Shown piece by piece: positions 7,671 to 15,948 of a stretch of 64,000 nt of DNA (position 1 is the first letter of the stretch; each line of letters opens with the position of its first letter). The DNA comes from Brasilonema sp. UFV-L1. GTDB taxonomy: Bacteria > Cyanobacteriota > Cyanobacteriia > Cyanobacteriales > Nostocaceae. The notes under the pieces are model-generated. The model worked only from the letters and a program-made list of their open reading frames with translations. It did no database searches and was not told the DNA's origin. The DNA lies in NCBI RefSeq assembly GCF_012912105.1, contig NZ_QMEA01000021.1:1-64000 (forward strand). Reading direction: 5' to 3'. The position numbers were made by a program, and so were the translations under genes.

Positions 7671-9014
7671 TCAATCAATTGCTATTGCTTTAATCAATTC
7701 ATTCGCTTCATCTTGTGCGCGTTGCATAGCCTGTTGTAGCGATTGTTGTCCGAGCAAAGCGCTGACAAACTGGTTGTCAAAATTGTTCGTAATTGCTGCT
7801 GGATACTCACCCACTTGCCAAGGCACAGCATAATCTACCCCTGCCACAAGTGCAGTTCGTAGGGAATCTTGATCATAACCCAATTTTTGAGCGATAGATT
7901 TACGAGAGGGCAAAGCAAAGCCTGTTTTCGTCCACTTTGTCATACCTTCTTTACCCGTGAGATAAGAAATAAGTTCCCAAGCTTCGGCTTTGTGTTGGGT
8001 TTGCTTGTTCATCACGTAAGCAACAGTGAAGAACATTGTGCCTTTATTGTTATTAATTTTAGGTAATTCTGCGGTTGCAAATTCTAGTTTGGGAAAGGTT
8101 TCAGTCAGGTAGGGAATTGCCCAGTTCCCCTCAATGACCATTGCAACCTTAGCCTGACCAAACATTTCACTACCTGAGTTTGTGCCAACATCGGATTTTT
8201 GAGCTGAGGAGTGGTCTTTTTGATACTGGTCTACCGCTAATTGTAATCCTCGCAATCCGGCATCACTGGCAAATACTGCATAACCATTTTGATCTACAAG
8301 TTGCCCACCAAAAGCTTTGATTTTGTAAGCCTGACGCGCTAACTCTGGAATTTCTCCAAAACCATATTGGTCAATTCTGCCATCTCGATTACGGTCTAGT
8401 GTTAATTTATTTGAGTAAGCGCGTAGTTCCTCCCAAGTTGTTGGTGGAGTGCTTAACCCTGCAGCAGCAAAAGCTTTTTTGTTGTAAAACAGAGCAAGTG
8501 TAGAATAATCTTTGGGAAGACCATAAATATGATTATTGTACTTGAAGCTCTCAAGTAGGGTTTCTTCAAAGTCAACTAGCTCAAATTCAGGAGTAATATA
8601 GGCATCAAGTGGTTCTAAAACATTCTGGCTCATGAAGAAAGGAGCCTCAAGAGCATCTAAATAAAAGACATCAGGAGCCGCTTCACCAACGAGCCGGGTT
8701 TTCATGACATCCATATATTGGTCGTTGATGACTTCATGCCTGATTTTAATATTAGGATGCTTTGCTTCAAAGTCTTGTAGTAGCTCTTTGAGGAGTTTTT
8801 GCTCTGCTGGACTTGCTGTCCAACCACCAAGTTTGATGGTGACTGGGGTTGGTGCAGAAGAGGCGCTAGGAAAAGGTAGATTTTGACAACCAATCACCGA
8901 GAGGGTGATGCTCCCAAACAGAAATGTCCAAAGGGTAATGGCGCAGAGCGATCGCCCCAAGGAGACGAACGCCTGCAACAGTCCTAAAAATTTCAACACG
9001 TTAGTTTGCTTCAC
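7671..9014 (-). CDS. sugar ABC transporter substrate-binding lipoprotein
   Basis: The 447-residue family-1 solute-binding protein has a lipobox ending at C43 (LSVIGC), so it should be membrane-anchored outside the cytoplasmic membrane. Typical features follow: KLGGWTASPAEQKLLKELL at the mature N-terminus, APDVFYLD, YGLPKDYSTLALFYNKKAF, and a C-terminal ALLGQQSLQQAMQRAQDE helix. It starts at GTG 9014; the n-region before the hydrophobic core is long, so a later start is possible. It heads the minus-strand cluster with both permeases. The ligand (maltose-, trehalose- or glycoside-like) cannot be assigned. Confidence 0.9.
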   Translation of the reverse strand: MKQTNVLKFLGLLQAFVSLGRSLCAITLWTFLFGSITLSVIGCQNLPFPSASSAPTPVTIKLGGWTASPAEQKLLKELLQDFEAKHPNIKIRHEVINDQYMDVMKTRLVGEAAPDVFYLDALEAPFFMSQNVLEPLDAYITPEFELVDFEETLLESFKYNNHIYGLPKDYSTLALFYNKKAFAAAGLSTPPTTWEELRAYSNKLTLDRNRDGRIDQYGFGEIPELARQAYKIKAFGGQLVDQNGYAVFASDAGLRGLQLAVDQYQKDHSSAQKSDVGTNSGSEMFGQAKVAMVIEGNWAIPYLTETFPKLEFATAELPKINNNKGTMFFTVAYVMNKQTQHKAEAWELISYLTGKEGMTKWTKTGFALPSRKSIAQKLGYDQDSLRTALVAGVDYAVPWQVGEYPAAITNNFDNQFVSALLGQQSLQQAMQRAQDEANELIKAIAID

Positions 9015-9150
9015 GGCTACATCAGAAATTCTGCCATTTTACATATTGCCTGTGTGATTCAAGATTGATTTTTTCTTAATCTAAATTTTTTCTAAATTTT
9101 TGTTGAGAAATGCAAGTTAGAATAGCGAAGAATGACGAAAAAAATTTACA

Positions 9151-10695
9151 GTGCTGCTTTACCCATCTGTGAAAACAGGTATGAAATCTATCTCGCTAGA
9201 AACCGCTGCGCCTCTAGCTCCTAAAATACCCCAGATTGCAATTTCGGAACCGAGTGTTGTTTCTACCTCGACACCGAACCCCGCAATTTCAAAGAAGAAT
9301 GCCATTCGTATCAGCCTCAGAGCCTCCACTATAGATGCTCTGTTTGCGGCAATCTTCTCAATGACAACCACTAACATTTTACTCAGTAATTTTTTGGTGG
9401 AATTAAATGCCAGTCCAGTGGTTGTTGGAATGCTGTCTTCGATCCCAATGCTGGTGAATCTCATTCAGCCCTTGGGTGCTTATCTATCTGAATGCACAAC
9501 CAGTCGCTTTCGATACTCGCTGTTGACAAACGCGAGTGCTCGACTACTTTGGTTATTTCTAGTCATTGGCATCGCTGCTTTAAGCTTTGGATATATAAAT
9601 TCTCAGCAATTAATAATTCTAACACTTGTGATTGTCTTGTTCAGTCATATGTTAGCAGGATTAGGAACTGCATCGTGGCTAAGTTGGATGGCACTTCTAG
9701 TTCCTCGACAGCTACGGGGAAGATTTTTTGGATTGCGTAACAGTGCTGCTAGTCTCACTAATTTGATTTATGTGCCTTTAGCGGGTATGGCTATCTCAAA
9801 ATGGCCGGGTGGAACTTTACAAGGTTACGGAGTGCTTCTGCTATTCGGAATTGTGTCGGGACTGATGAGTTTTGGTTGTCAATACTTTCAAGTAGACGTG
9901 AATCCACGGACTCAGCACACTTCTGCCCTCAGTTCTTTTGTGAAAAATACCATTTCCAAAGAGACTGATAATTCTTGTAATACTACTGATATACAGCCAG
10001 AAACTACAGAAAATCACATTCAGTCTGCAGCTGATTCAAGTGCCATAAAAGGTATATTAAAGAACTCTAATTTTTTAATATTTCTGCTCTATTTCAGTTT
10101 GAGGATGCTTGCCTGTAACTTGAGTGCTCCTTATTTCAACTTCTACATGTTAGAGACTATGCATCTGGATGTCAGTTTGGTGACAGTCTACGGCAGTCTT
10201 CAGGCAGGGGCAAACTTGCTAATGCTGATTGTCTGGGGCAAGTTATCAGACAAAGTAGGTAATCGTCCAATCTTGATATTAGTTGGGATTTTACTTGCAC
10301 TCATACCTTTATTTTGGCTGGGGATTGATGTTAGTTTCCTTAGCATTTGGCTGTGGTTACCGCTCCTACACATGCTAATTGGAGCAACTTGGTCAGCAGT
10401 TGATTTATGCAGTAATAACATACAGCTAAGCATTGCGCCTGTCAAACAACAATCCATTTATTTTGCAACGGCTGCTGCCGTTGGTGGGATTAGTGGTGCT
10501 TTAGGTACAACTATCGGTGGTTTGATTGCACAAAATCCCTTATTAGGAAGTATCCCAGGAGTATTTGCTGTATCTTTTGTGTTCCGACTTGGCTCAATTA
10601 TTCCCCTTCTCTTTGTTCAAGAACCGCGAGGAAACTCTTTTACTCAAATGATACAAACTCTCTGGATATTTCGTAAAAAGGTAGTTCAGAATTAG
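9151..10695 (+). CDS. MFS transporter
   Basis: The 514-residue protein has about 12 hydrophobic segments and a hydrophilic central loop (about 265-300), typical of the major facilitator superfamily. WGKLSDKVGNRP after that loop is a DRxGRR-like motif, and QLRGRFFGLRN lies in the first half. The frame opens at GTG 9151; ATG 9181 (MKSISLE) is an equally good start giving 504 residues. It diverges from the sugar cluster, which hints at but does not show a sugar link. Substrate unknown. Confidence 0.85.
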   Translation: MLLYPSVKTGMKSISLETAAPLAPKIPQIAISEPSVVSTSTPNPAISKKNAIRISLRASTIDALFAAIFSMTTTNILLSNFLVELNASPVVVGMLSSIPMLVNLIQPLGAYLSECTTSRFRYSLLTNASARLLWLFLVIGIAALSFGYINSQQLIILTLVIVLFSHMLAGLGTASWLSWMALLVPRQLRGRFFGLRNSAASLTNLIYVPLAGMAISKWPGGTLQGYGVLLLFGIVSGLMSFGCQYFQVDVNPRTQHTSALSSFVKNTISKETDNSCNTTDIQPETTENHIQSAADSSAIKGILKNSNFLIFLLYFSLRMLACNLSAPYFNFYMLETMHLDVSLVTVYGSLQAGANLLMLIVWGKLSDKVGNRPILILVGILLALIPLFWLGIDVSFLSIWLWLPLLHMLIGATWSAVDLCSNNIQLSIAPVKQQSIYFATAAAVGGISGALGTTIGGLIAQNPLLGSIPGVFAVSFVFRLGSIIPLLFVQEPRGNSFTQMIQTLWIFRKKVVQN

Positions 10696-10855
10696 ACATG
10701 GTATCGTGCAACCACTCACCTTTGTATCATTGATGATCAAAAATACATAGCGCTTTATATAGTGCTTTTCAACTCACTTAAATAAACGTGAGTTCGACGG
10801 ATAGGAAAGTGCAAAAAGCCTGCTATATATGAATTTACTCAGCTGGGCAACAGCA

Positions 10856-10880
10856 GGCGATAAGCCTCCGGCTTATCGCC
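10856..10880. terminator. perfect 11-bp hairpin between convergent genes
   Basis: GGCGATAAGCC (10856-10866), loop TCC, GGCTTATCGCC (10870-10880). It lies between the convergent MFS and hydrolase genes and probably terminates one or both, although no long T run follows on either strand. The GCGAT content also suggests a HIP1-like dispersed repeat. Confidence 0.55.
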
Positions 10881-10924
10881 TCAAACACCTCCACTTTGTG
10901 ACCAAAAAGTCAAGAACCTCAAGC

Positions 10925-11659
10925 TTAAACTTTCAAGCTGGAATAAGCTAAATCTGATGGATGTAGAGATTTCCAAAAGTCGAGAATTTGTTCTCCTACA
11001 GGTTGAGGCTGAAAGAAGTGGAAAAAGTGCCGTCCTTGAGGAGATTCCCATAGGCGATCGCCCTCCTTCAAATACGGTAACCATCCTTGCAAGACATCGG
11101 GTTCAACAATAACGTCATCTTTACTACCACATACCATTAAGGGAACTGGGACTGGACTTGGAGGCAAACTGAGTTGTTTGAGCAACGAATGAGGCGATAG
11201 CGAGCAGTCTAAGTCTTGCTCTAGGATTTTTGTAAGACGTTTAATTGTACATTCATTTTGATAGCCAAAAAGATTATACACAAAAGTCGTAAGAGTTTTC
11301 TGGCGATTTAACAAAAATGGATAATGACTATAATAATGAGCTTGCCAGTCAACGGCTGCATCAACACCCACAGCTAACAGAATCAGAGACTTGACTTTTT
11401 CTGGATATCGACGTGCATAGAAAAGTCCTAGTAATCCTCCCGTGCTGTGACCAAGAATATGAATAGGTTTGGTGATAGATTTGAGATAATCATGCAGTAG
11501 TTCAACGGCAACATCTAGGGAACTTGGTTCATCCTCAGTTTGGCAATATTCCCATATGGCAATTATCGCTTCTTGTGACAGGTAACGTAGCAGCGGTTGA
11601 GCAAAACATTGCAAACTAGAGCTTGTATTTAACCAAAGGACATCTGGCTGTTTAGACAT
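10925..11659 (-). CDS. alpha/beta hydrolase downstream of flavodoxin
   Basis: The 244-residue alpha/beta hydrolase has nucleophile S72 in LGHSTGG, a likely acid in CGSKDD, and a catalytic His in the GRHFFHFF segment. The start is set at ATG 11659; a TTG five codons upstream is less likely. It lies 126 bp after isiB on the same strand. A hydrolase-like gene follows isiB in several cyanobacterial iron-stress operons and is sometimes called isiC; that is known context, not proof. Substrate unknown. Confidence 0.82.
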   Translation of the reverse strand: MSKQPDVLWLNTSSSLQCFAQPLLRYLSQEAIIAIWEYCQTEDEPSSLDVAVELLHDYLKSITKPIHILGHSTGGLLGLFYARRYPEKVKSLILLAVGVDAAVDWQAHYYSHYPFLLNRQKTLTTFVYNLFGYQNECTIKRLTKILEQDLDCSLSPHSLLKQLSLPPSPVPVPLMVCGSKDDVIVEPDVLQGWLPYLKEGDRLWESPQGRHFFHFFQPQPVGEQILDFWKSLHPSDLAYSSLKV

Positions 11660-11710
11660 AAAATGTACCTGCAAGTTATTAGAGTTGTGAAATTTTCGTT
11701 AACAGTGTTA

Positions 11711-11777
11711 ATCGCTAATAGCTATTGAGTCAGAGCAAAAAAAAGCAATTAGCTCTTAACTATTAGCCATTAGCGAT
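11711..11777. repeat. inverted repeat between isiB and hydrolase gene
   Basis: ATCGCTAATAGCT (11711-11723) pairs with AGCCATTAGCGAT (11765-11777), 12 of 13 positions matching, around a 41-base loop with related TTAGC motifs. It may be a partial terminator or processing site separating flavodoxin and hydrolase expression. Confidence 0.5.
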
Positions 11778-11785
11778 GATTTCAG

Positions 11786-12301
11786 CTAGACACCAAACTC
11801 TTTTTTCAGTTGAGCCACCCACGCTTTAATACGCTTACCAGTCAAATCAGATTGGTTATCTTCATCGATAGCCAAACCAACAAATTTCCCATCTCGTAAT
11901 GCTTTTGAGTCACTAAAATCGTAGCCATCTGTAGACCAATATCCGACTGTAGTTCCGCCACGTTCGGTAATTTTTTCTTCCAAAATGCCTATTGCATCCT
12001 GAAAGTTATCAGCATATCCAACTTGATCACCTGTTCCAAAATAGGCTACTTTTTTACCCGTGAAATCAATATTATCTAGCTCTTCATTAAAGTAGCCATC
12101 CCAATCGCTTTGTAATTCACCAACATCCCAGGTAGGGCAGCCAATAATGATATATTGATAGTCCGCAAAATCACTATTTTCTGCATCTATGATATTGTGC
12201 AAAGTCACTACACTTGCCCCACCAAACTCTTTCTGAATATCCTCTGCTATGGACTCAGTTTTACCTGTTGTTGAGCCAAAAAATAGACCGATTTTTGACA
12301 T
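11786..12301 (-). CDS. isiB: long-chain flavodoxin
   Basis: The 171-residue FMN protein carries electrons from photosystem I in place of ferredoxin, classically under iron limitation. The phosphate-binding loop GSTTGKTES, the FMN-contact segment CPTWDVGELQSDWDGYF, GTGDQVGYADNFQDA, and the extra long-chain loop are all present. ATG 12301 follows AGGAGG. The photosystem I antenna gene isiA, usually just upstream, is absent, and a MITE-like repeat (12365-12460) lies about 64 bp upstream in the promoter zone. No clear Fur box was recognised by eye. Confidence 0.96.
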   Translation of the reverse strand: MSKIGLFFGSTTGKTESIAEDIQKEFGGASVVTLHNIIDAENSDFADYQYIIIGCPTWDVGELQSDWDGYFNEELDNIDFTGKKVAYFGTGDQVGYADNFQDAIGILEEKITERGGTTVGYWSTDGYDFSDSKALRDGKFVGLAIDEDNQSDLTGKRIKAWVAQLKKEFGV

Positions 12302-12364
12302 TTTATCCTCCTAAAGTTACATGAAATTCTGATTTTTCTTGACGTAGAGTTCTACATCTGGAGA

Positions 12365-12460
12365 ACTTACGCAAAACTTACCCGGTTTCTACCAAAAATT
12401 GTCTGTTTTGCAACTAAATACGAACTCACCAAACCGGGTTTTGGCAGATAGTGCGTAAGT
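12365..12460. repeat. MITE-like element, copy 1
   Basis: A 96-bp unit with perfect 9-bp terminal inverted repeats ACTTACGCA and TGCGTAAGT. A second copy, inverted and 97 bp, is at 33258-33354 with most internal sequence shared, including a CCCGGTTTCTACCAAAAAT block and AAATACGAACTCACC. It has no reading frame, so it would be moved in trans if mobile. It lies upstream of isiB. Confidence 0.8.
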
Positions 12461-13159
12461 TTAAATCTCTAGGCAATTCAATCATTTAACAGTTAACACT
12501 GAACAGTTAACAGTTGTCAGTTACTTGTGATAACTGTTTTGATAGTTTTTTGCTATTAACGAAATCAGGAATGACTGCTGTTATTTGCTACTTTTCTTAA
12601 GAAAACTGGCGTTATTGCAGCACTATGAAATGGCAATTCATGCAATTGTCATTTTACACCTACTTTTTTTTGAGAATTTTATTCAACTATTCTAGGAAAA
12701 AGCTTACACTAAAATCTAACTTAATGAAAGATAATTTCATTAAAACTTTGCAGTTATAGGGAGTGACGACTTAGCCAAGACGGGGAATTTTCTGCTTTGC
12801 GCGTTTTGGGGTGTAATTCTGTGGAGAGACGTTGCATCCAACGCAATACGGTTCGGATAGCCGGGACACAAACCCGGTTTCTAAAACAATACCTTCGCCA
12901 AAATTAGAGGGTTAGGGCTAGACAAAAAAGCTAAATTCCTCAGACGGTAAGGGTTTCAGGCTTTTGAATTTGGGTTGAAACCCATAGCCCGAAACCCGCA
13001 TTCTGCAGGCGTTCCAAAAAATTGGCGCAGGTATTGTAAAAGAAACCGGGTTTTTAAGCACGCCAACTACCCTTAACCGAACTGTATTGGTATCCAACGT
13101 CTCTACATGAGTGAAATTTCCAAAAACAATTAACAGCAACGGTATCGTCGTACAGCTGA
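12461..13159. other. repeat-containing intergenic region
   Basis: No gene was recognised. It holds AACAGTTAAC-type short repeats (about 12487-12545) and two AACCCGGTTT-core segments (near 12868 and 13045) related to repeats at 41268 and 42974. The short frames here do not look coding. Confidence 0.5.
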
Positions 13160-14659
13160 CTACTGCACGCGACAGAACTTACGCTGGTTATCATGTTGTG
13201 GATCTTGCCAAGAATAAGCAAAATGACTGACTCCTCTGATTTGCGGTGCAAGTTGGCGGAGTGCTTGCATTTGCACTTCTAATGAAGGACGATTGCTTAT
13301 TGATTCTCCCCACTTACCAGCTAAAGCTGGAATCACTTGGGTACCAGGTTTTGCGACGTTCAGAACCCGCTGCACCTGTGCTGCAATACAATCAGCACTA
13401 GCGCAATTTGCATAAGACATCGGATGCCATTCTATTGTGTTTGGGAACTTATCCCAAGGTTGTAAGCGGGAATCGTATCCTTGACCTACCATTTGGTTAC
13501 CATCAGGGAAAAATACCGCCCCCACTGGAATATTTCGTTGTTGTGCTGGATAAGCAGCGAGGGCTAAAAAATCTATAATGCCTTGCATTGCGTGAGCAAC
13601 TGCTAACTGCCACAATTCAAATTGTAGTTGTGGTTGCCTTTGAGCTGGAGGAAGGATTGACTTTTGCTCTTGGGGTGGAGTGCGACCTTGCCACAAAGGT
13701 TCTCCTTCTAAAGGATAGAGTTTATCAACCTCATTGACATCTCCAGCTGTGATGTATCCCTTACCCAAAAAGCGTCTAATTAATTCTAATCCTTTGGAAT
13801 TCAGTGCTCGTCGGAATATAGCTTGTTGGGTTGCTTCACTATACAGCCATAAATCTGTGACTTTCGTGGCGATCGAATCACTACCAGCTTGTCGTGGATA
13901 GCGTACGTAGTCGAAGAGTACCCCATCTGGGCGACGGCGCAGCATCTCCTGTAACATTTGATAGTAATCTCTTTTGGCTTGCAGGTTGTAGGGATCGATA
14001 AAGACCTGAGAACCATTGTCTACAACATAAAGGCTAGTTTGACCCTTACCATTGCGAGCGATCGCCCTTTCTCTATCTGAACGCTGGGCGTAAGTATAAC
14101 CAAAATTTGTGGTGAACATCCAGGCGTAGACTTTCAGACCACGTTCCCGCCCTTTTTGAATTGCAGTGGCGAGCAAATCTGTCTTTTCTGTTCCCGGTGT
14201 ACGAATCACAGAAGGCCAAACAGTCGGGTTAGATCCAGTGGGTAAGAGTACCTGACCATCGTAAAAAACTTCCAAATAAACTTGGTTATAACCTCGGTTG
14301 ACAATCCTATCCATAAGTTGGTCAACTACACCAGGCTGAACATCACAAGGATACAAACGCAACCAAATTGCTTGTAACCCAGGCCAAGTACGATTACGGC
14401 ATTCCTGCAATATTTGTGCATGTTGTTGCAACAACTGCTGGTAGCGACTTTGTGCCTTTTGATCGCCTTTGAGTGCTGACAAACGTAAGTTTTCTTTTTC
14501 TTGCGCCTGAGCGGTTGATAACTGGCAATACTCAGGAAGTTGGGCTTTTGCTGGCTGATTCTTCAAAAATGGAATTAGCAAACTACTGCTAAAAATAGCA
14601 GCAACAAACAGGCGTTGCCAAAAGAATATTTTTGCAACATTCAAAGGACAGTTGGACAT
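13160..14659 (-). CDS. secreted family-10-like glycosyl hydrolase (GHL10)
   Basis: The 499-residue exported protein has an N-terminal signal peptide with a probable cut after AKA (about residue 38). A short helical segment with Gln repeats precedes a TIM-barrel domain of the glycosyl hydrolase-like 10 type: GLQAIWLRLYPCDV, GYNQVYLEVFYDGQ, GLKVYAWMFTTNFGY and the hallmark PDGVLFDYVRYPRQ near residue 245. These periplasmic or outer-envelope proteins are thought to act on polysaccharide or peptidoglycan-linked glycans; the substrate is unproven. Monocistronic. Confidence 0.8.
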   Translation of the reverse strand: MSNCPLNVAKIFFWQRLFVAAIFSSSLLIPFLKNQPAKAQLPEYCQLSTAQAQEKENLRLSALKGDQKAQSRYQQLLQQHAQILQECRNRTWPGLQAIWLRLYPCDVQPGVVDQLMDRIVNRGYNQVYLEVFYDGQVLLPTGSNPTVWPSVIRTPGTEKTDLLATAIQKGRERGLKVYAWMFTTNFGYTYAQRSDRERAIARNGKGQTSLYVVDNGSQVFIDPYNLQAKRDYYQMLQEMLRRRPDGVLFDYVRYPRQAGSDSIATKVTDLWLYSEATQQAIFRRALNSKGLELIRRFLGKGYITAGDVNEVDKLYPLEGEPLWQGRTPPQEQKSILPPAQRQPQLQFELWQLAVAHAMQGIIDFLALAAYPAQQRNIPVGAVFFPDGNQMVGQGYDSRLQPWDKFPNTIEWHPMSYANCASADCIAAQVQRVLNVAKPGTQVIPALAGKWGESISNRPSLEVQMQALRQLAPQIRGVSHFAYSWQDPQHDNQRKFCRVQ

Positions 14660-15309
14660 ACGTACAAGTAGAAAGACAAAACAGCAATCAATCCTAACTT
14701 AGGTTACGTAGGATAATGTGTATTAAATTTCATGATTTATAAGTAGAGGGTTTTGAAGCCCACACAGTATTGACTCCCAAACCCCTGTTTCTGTTGCCAC
14801 ATTTTGTTATTCAGTTTTAATCACAAGCAGTTTTCATACAACGTTTTAATGTACAGATTGTTTGTTATGTTGCCATAAACAATCTTGTGGATACCACAAG
14901 CCCCTATAGTACCAAATTTCAAAGTATGCCTGTAGCACGCACAGCGATCAAAAATCAAAATCCAATTTATATAATTTTTTTGACTAAATGATGTGACTAA
15001 ATAAGTAGTCAGAAGTCAGCAGGAGCCAGTGCGGTGGACGGGTCCCCCGGCATAAAGCACCTGGCGTTCAGGAGCCAGGAGTTAGAATCAAGAAGGTGCC
15101 CGTGGCGGATGACTTGGGTGTAAGCCCCATCATGACGGCATGCATGGAAGAATAGAGGAGCAAAGCATCTGTGCTGAAAGCCCCAAATTCATTCGTAAAG
15201 TGATTATGAATTCTTCTTCATGAAATCATCACGAGTCTAGAGTGAAAGTTCAGCACTCAAAACTTTGAAATCTGGACTCATAACTCTAGACTCTACGTGG
15301 AGGTTATGT
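14660..15309. other. repeat-containing intergenic region
   Basis: No gene was recognised in 650 bp. The segment 15011-15080 is a shortened copy of the dispersed repeat at 57341-57475. Around 15190-15230 are AATTCTTCTTCAT-type motifs that also occur near 57515 and 57650. The left part is AT-rich and would hold the GHL10 gene promoter. Confidence 0.5.
15011..15080. repeat. dispersed repeat, short form
   Basis: It contains AGGAGCCAGTGCGGTGGACG joined directly to GGTCCCCCGGCATAAAGC and CACCTGGCGTTCAGGAG. In the copy at 57341-57475 the same two blocks are separated by about 57 bp, so this is a deletion form or the other an insertion form. Confidence 0.75.
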
Positions 15310-15708
15310 TTAAGCACCACGCATTAATGCGACTTCTACCCGATCAAACTCCTGCTCTAAGCGCTCTTTGAGTTTTTGTGGTACAGGACGATTTGGATAA
15401 GAACTATAGTGTCCAGCTAGAGAGTTAAGAGCGGTTCGCATGGTTGTAAAGGAAGCCAAACCAGAGACAGATCCATCCCGCTGGTAGCGAGCTGCAAAAT
15501 CATTGATTTTCTTACGCGCTTCTGCTTCAAGTGATACTCTGTCTGGAGAATCTTGTGGTAACTCTATAGCAGTCCTTAATGTATTAACGACAGCTAGAGT
15601 ATCTTGGCGATAATCTCCTGTTAAACCACCTGGACTACTGTTACAGCCCATCAAACCAAGAACAACAACTAAAACCAGGGCAAGCAGACGTGACCAATAG
15701 TGCTTCAT
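15310..15708 (-). CDS. psb27: photosystem II assembly lipoprotein Psb27
   Basis: Psb27 is a lumenal lipoprotein that binds CP43 on immature or damaged photosystem II and keeps the oxygen-evolving cluster accessible during assembly and repair. The 132-residue frame has a signal peptide and lipobox LMGC (Cys 22), then the family sequence LTGDYRQDTLAVVNTLR and a four-helix body ending in EQEFDRVEVALMRGA. The start is set at ATG 15708 because the upstream codon is TTG and the n-region then reads MKHYWSR. Single gene, with repeats on both sides. Confidence 0.95.
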   Translation of the reverse strand: MKHYWSRLLALVLVVVLGLMGCNSSPGGLTGDYRQDTLAVVNTLRTAIELPQDSPDRVSLEAEARKKINDFAARYQRDGSVSGLASFTTMRTALNSLAGHYSSYPNRPVPQKLKERLEQEFDRVEVALMRGA

Positions 15709-15886
15709 AAACTTTAAGTGAAACAATACCTAAATCAACGTCCATCGTATCCTGGATTGGTATCATGGGGATCAGCTCATCGGAGGACACTCCAAACATG
15801 AGCATATGCAGGATATGAGCCACTGACAATCAAAATTTTGATCGCTCCGCCGGACGCAGTCCCGGATTGAATTTTGAGAGAAGTTG

Positions 15887-15919
15887 GAGCGGAGGTTTCC
15901 TCCGATCCAATCTTCGGTG
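15887..15919. repeat. GAGCGGAGG dispersed repeat, copy 1
   Basis: GAGCGGAGGTTTCCTCCGAT followed by CCAATCTTCGGTG. Near copies are at 37213-37245 and, partially, 61365-61383. The core GGAGGTTTCCTCC is a perfect palindrome around TTT/AAA. It lies between psb27 and cofH. Confidence 0.75.
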
Positions 15920-15948
15920 ATTTTGAATTTTGAATTAATTTGTCCCTC

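Noticed and set aside
4639-9014. Calling the sugar cluster a specific maltose, trehalose or glucosylglycerol transporter
   Set aside because: Sequence alone shows only CUT1 family membership; ligand-defining residues could not be judged.
12918-13139. 73-codon minus-strand frame between flavodoxin and GHL10 genes
   Set aside because: It runs through AACCCGGTTT repeats and has no ribosome site or family resemblance.
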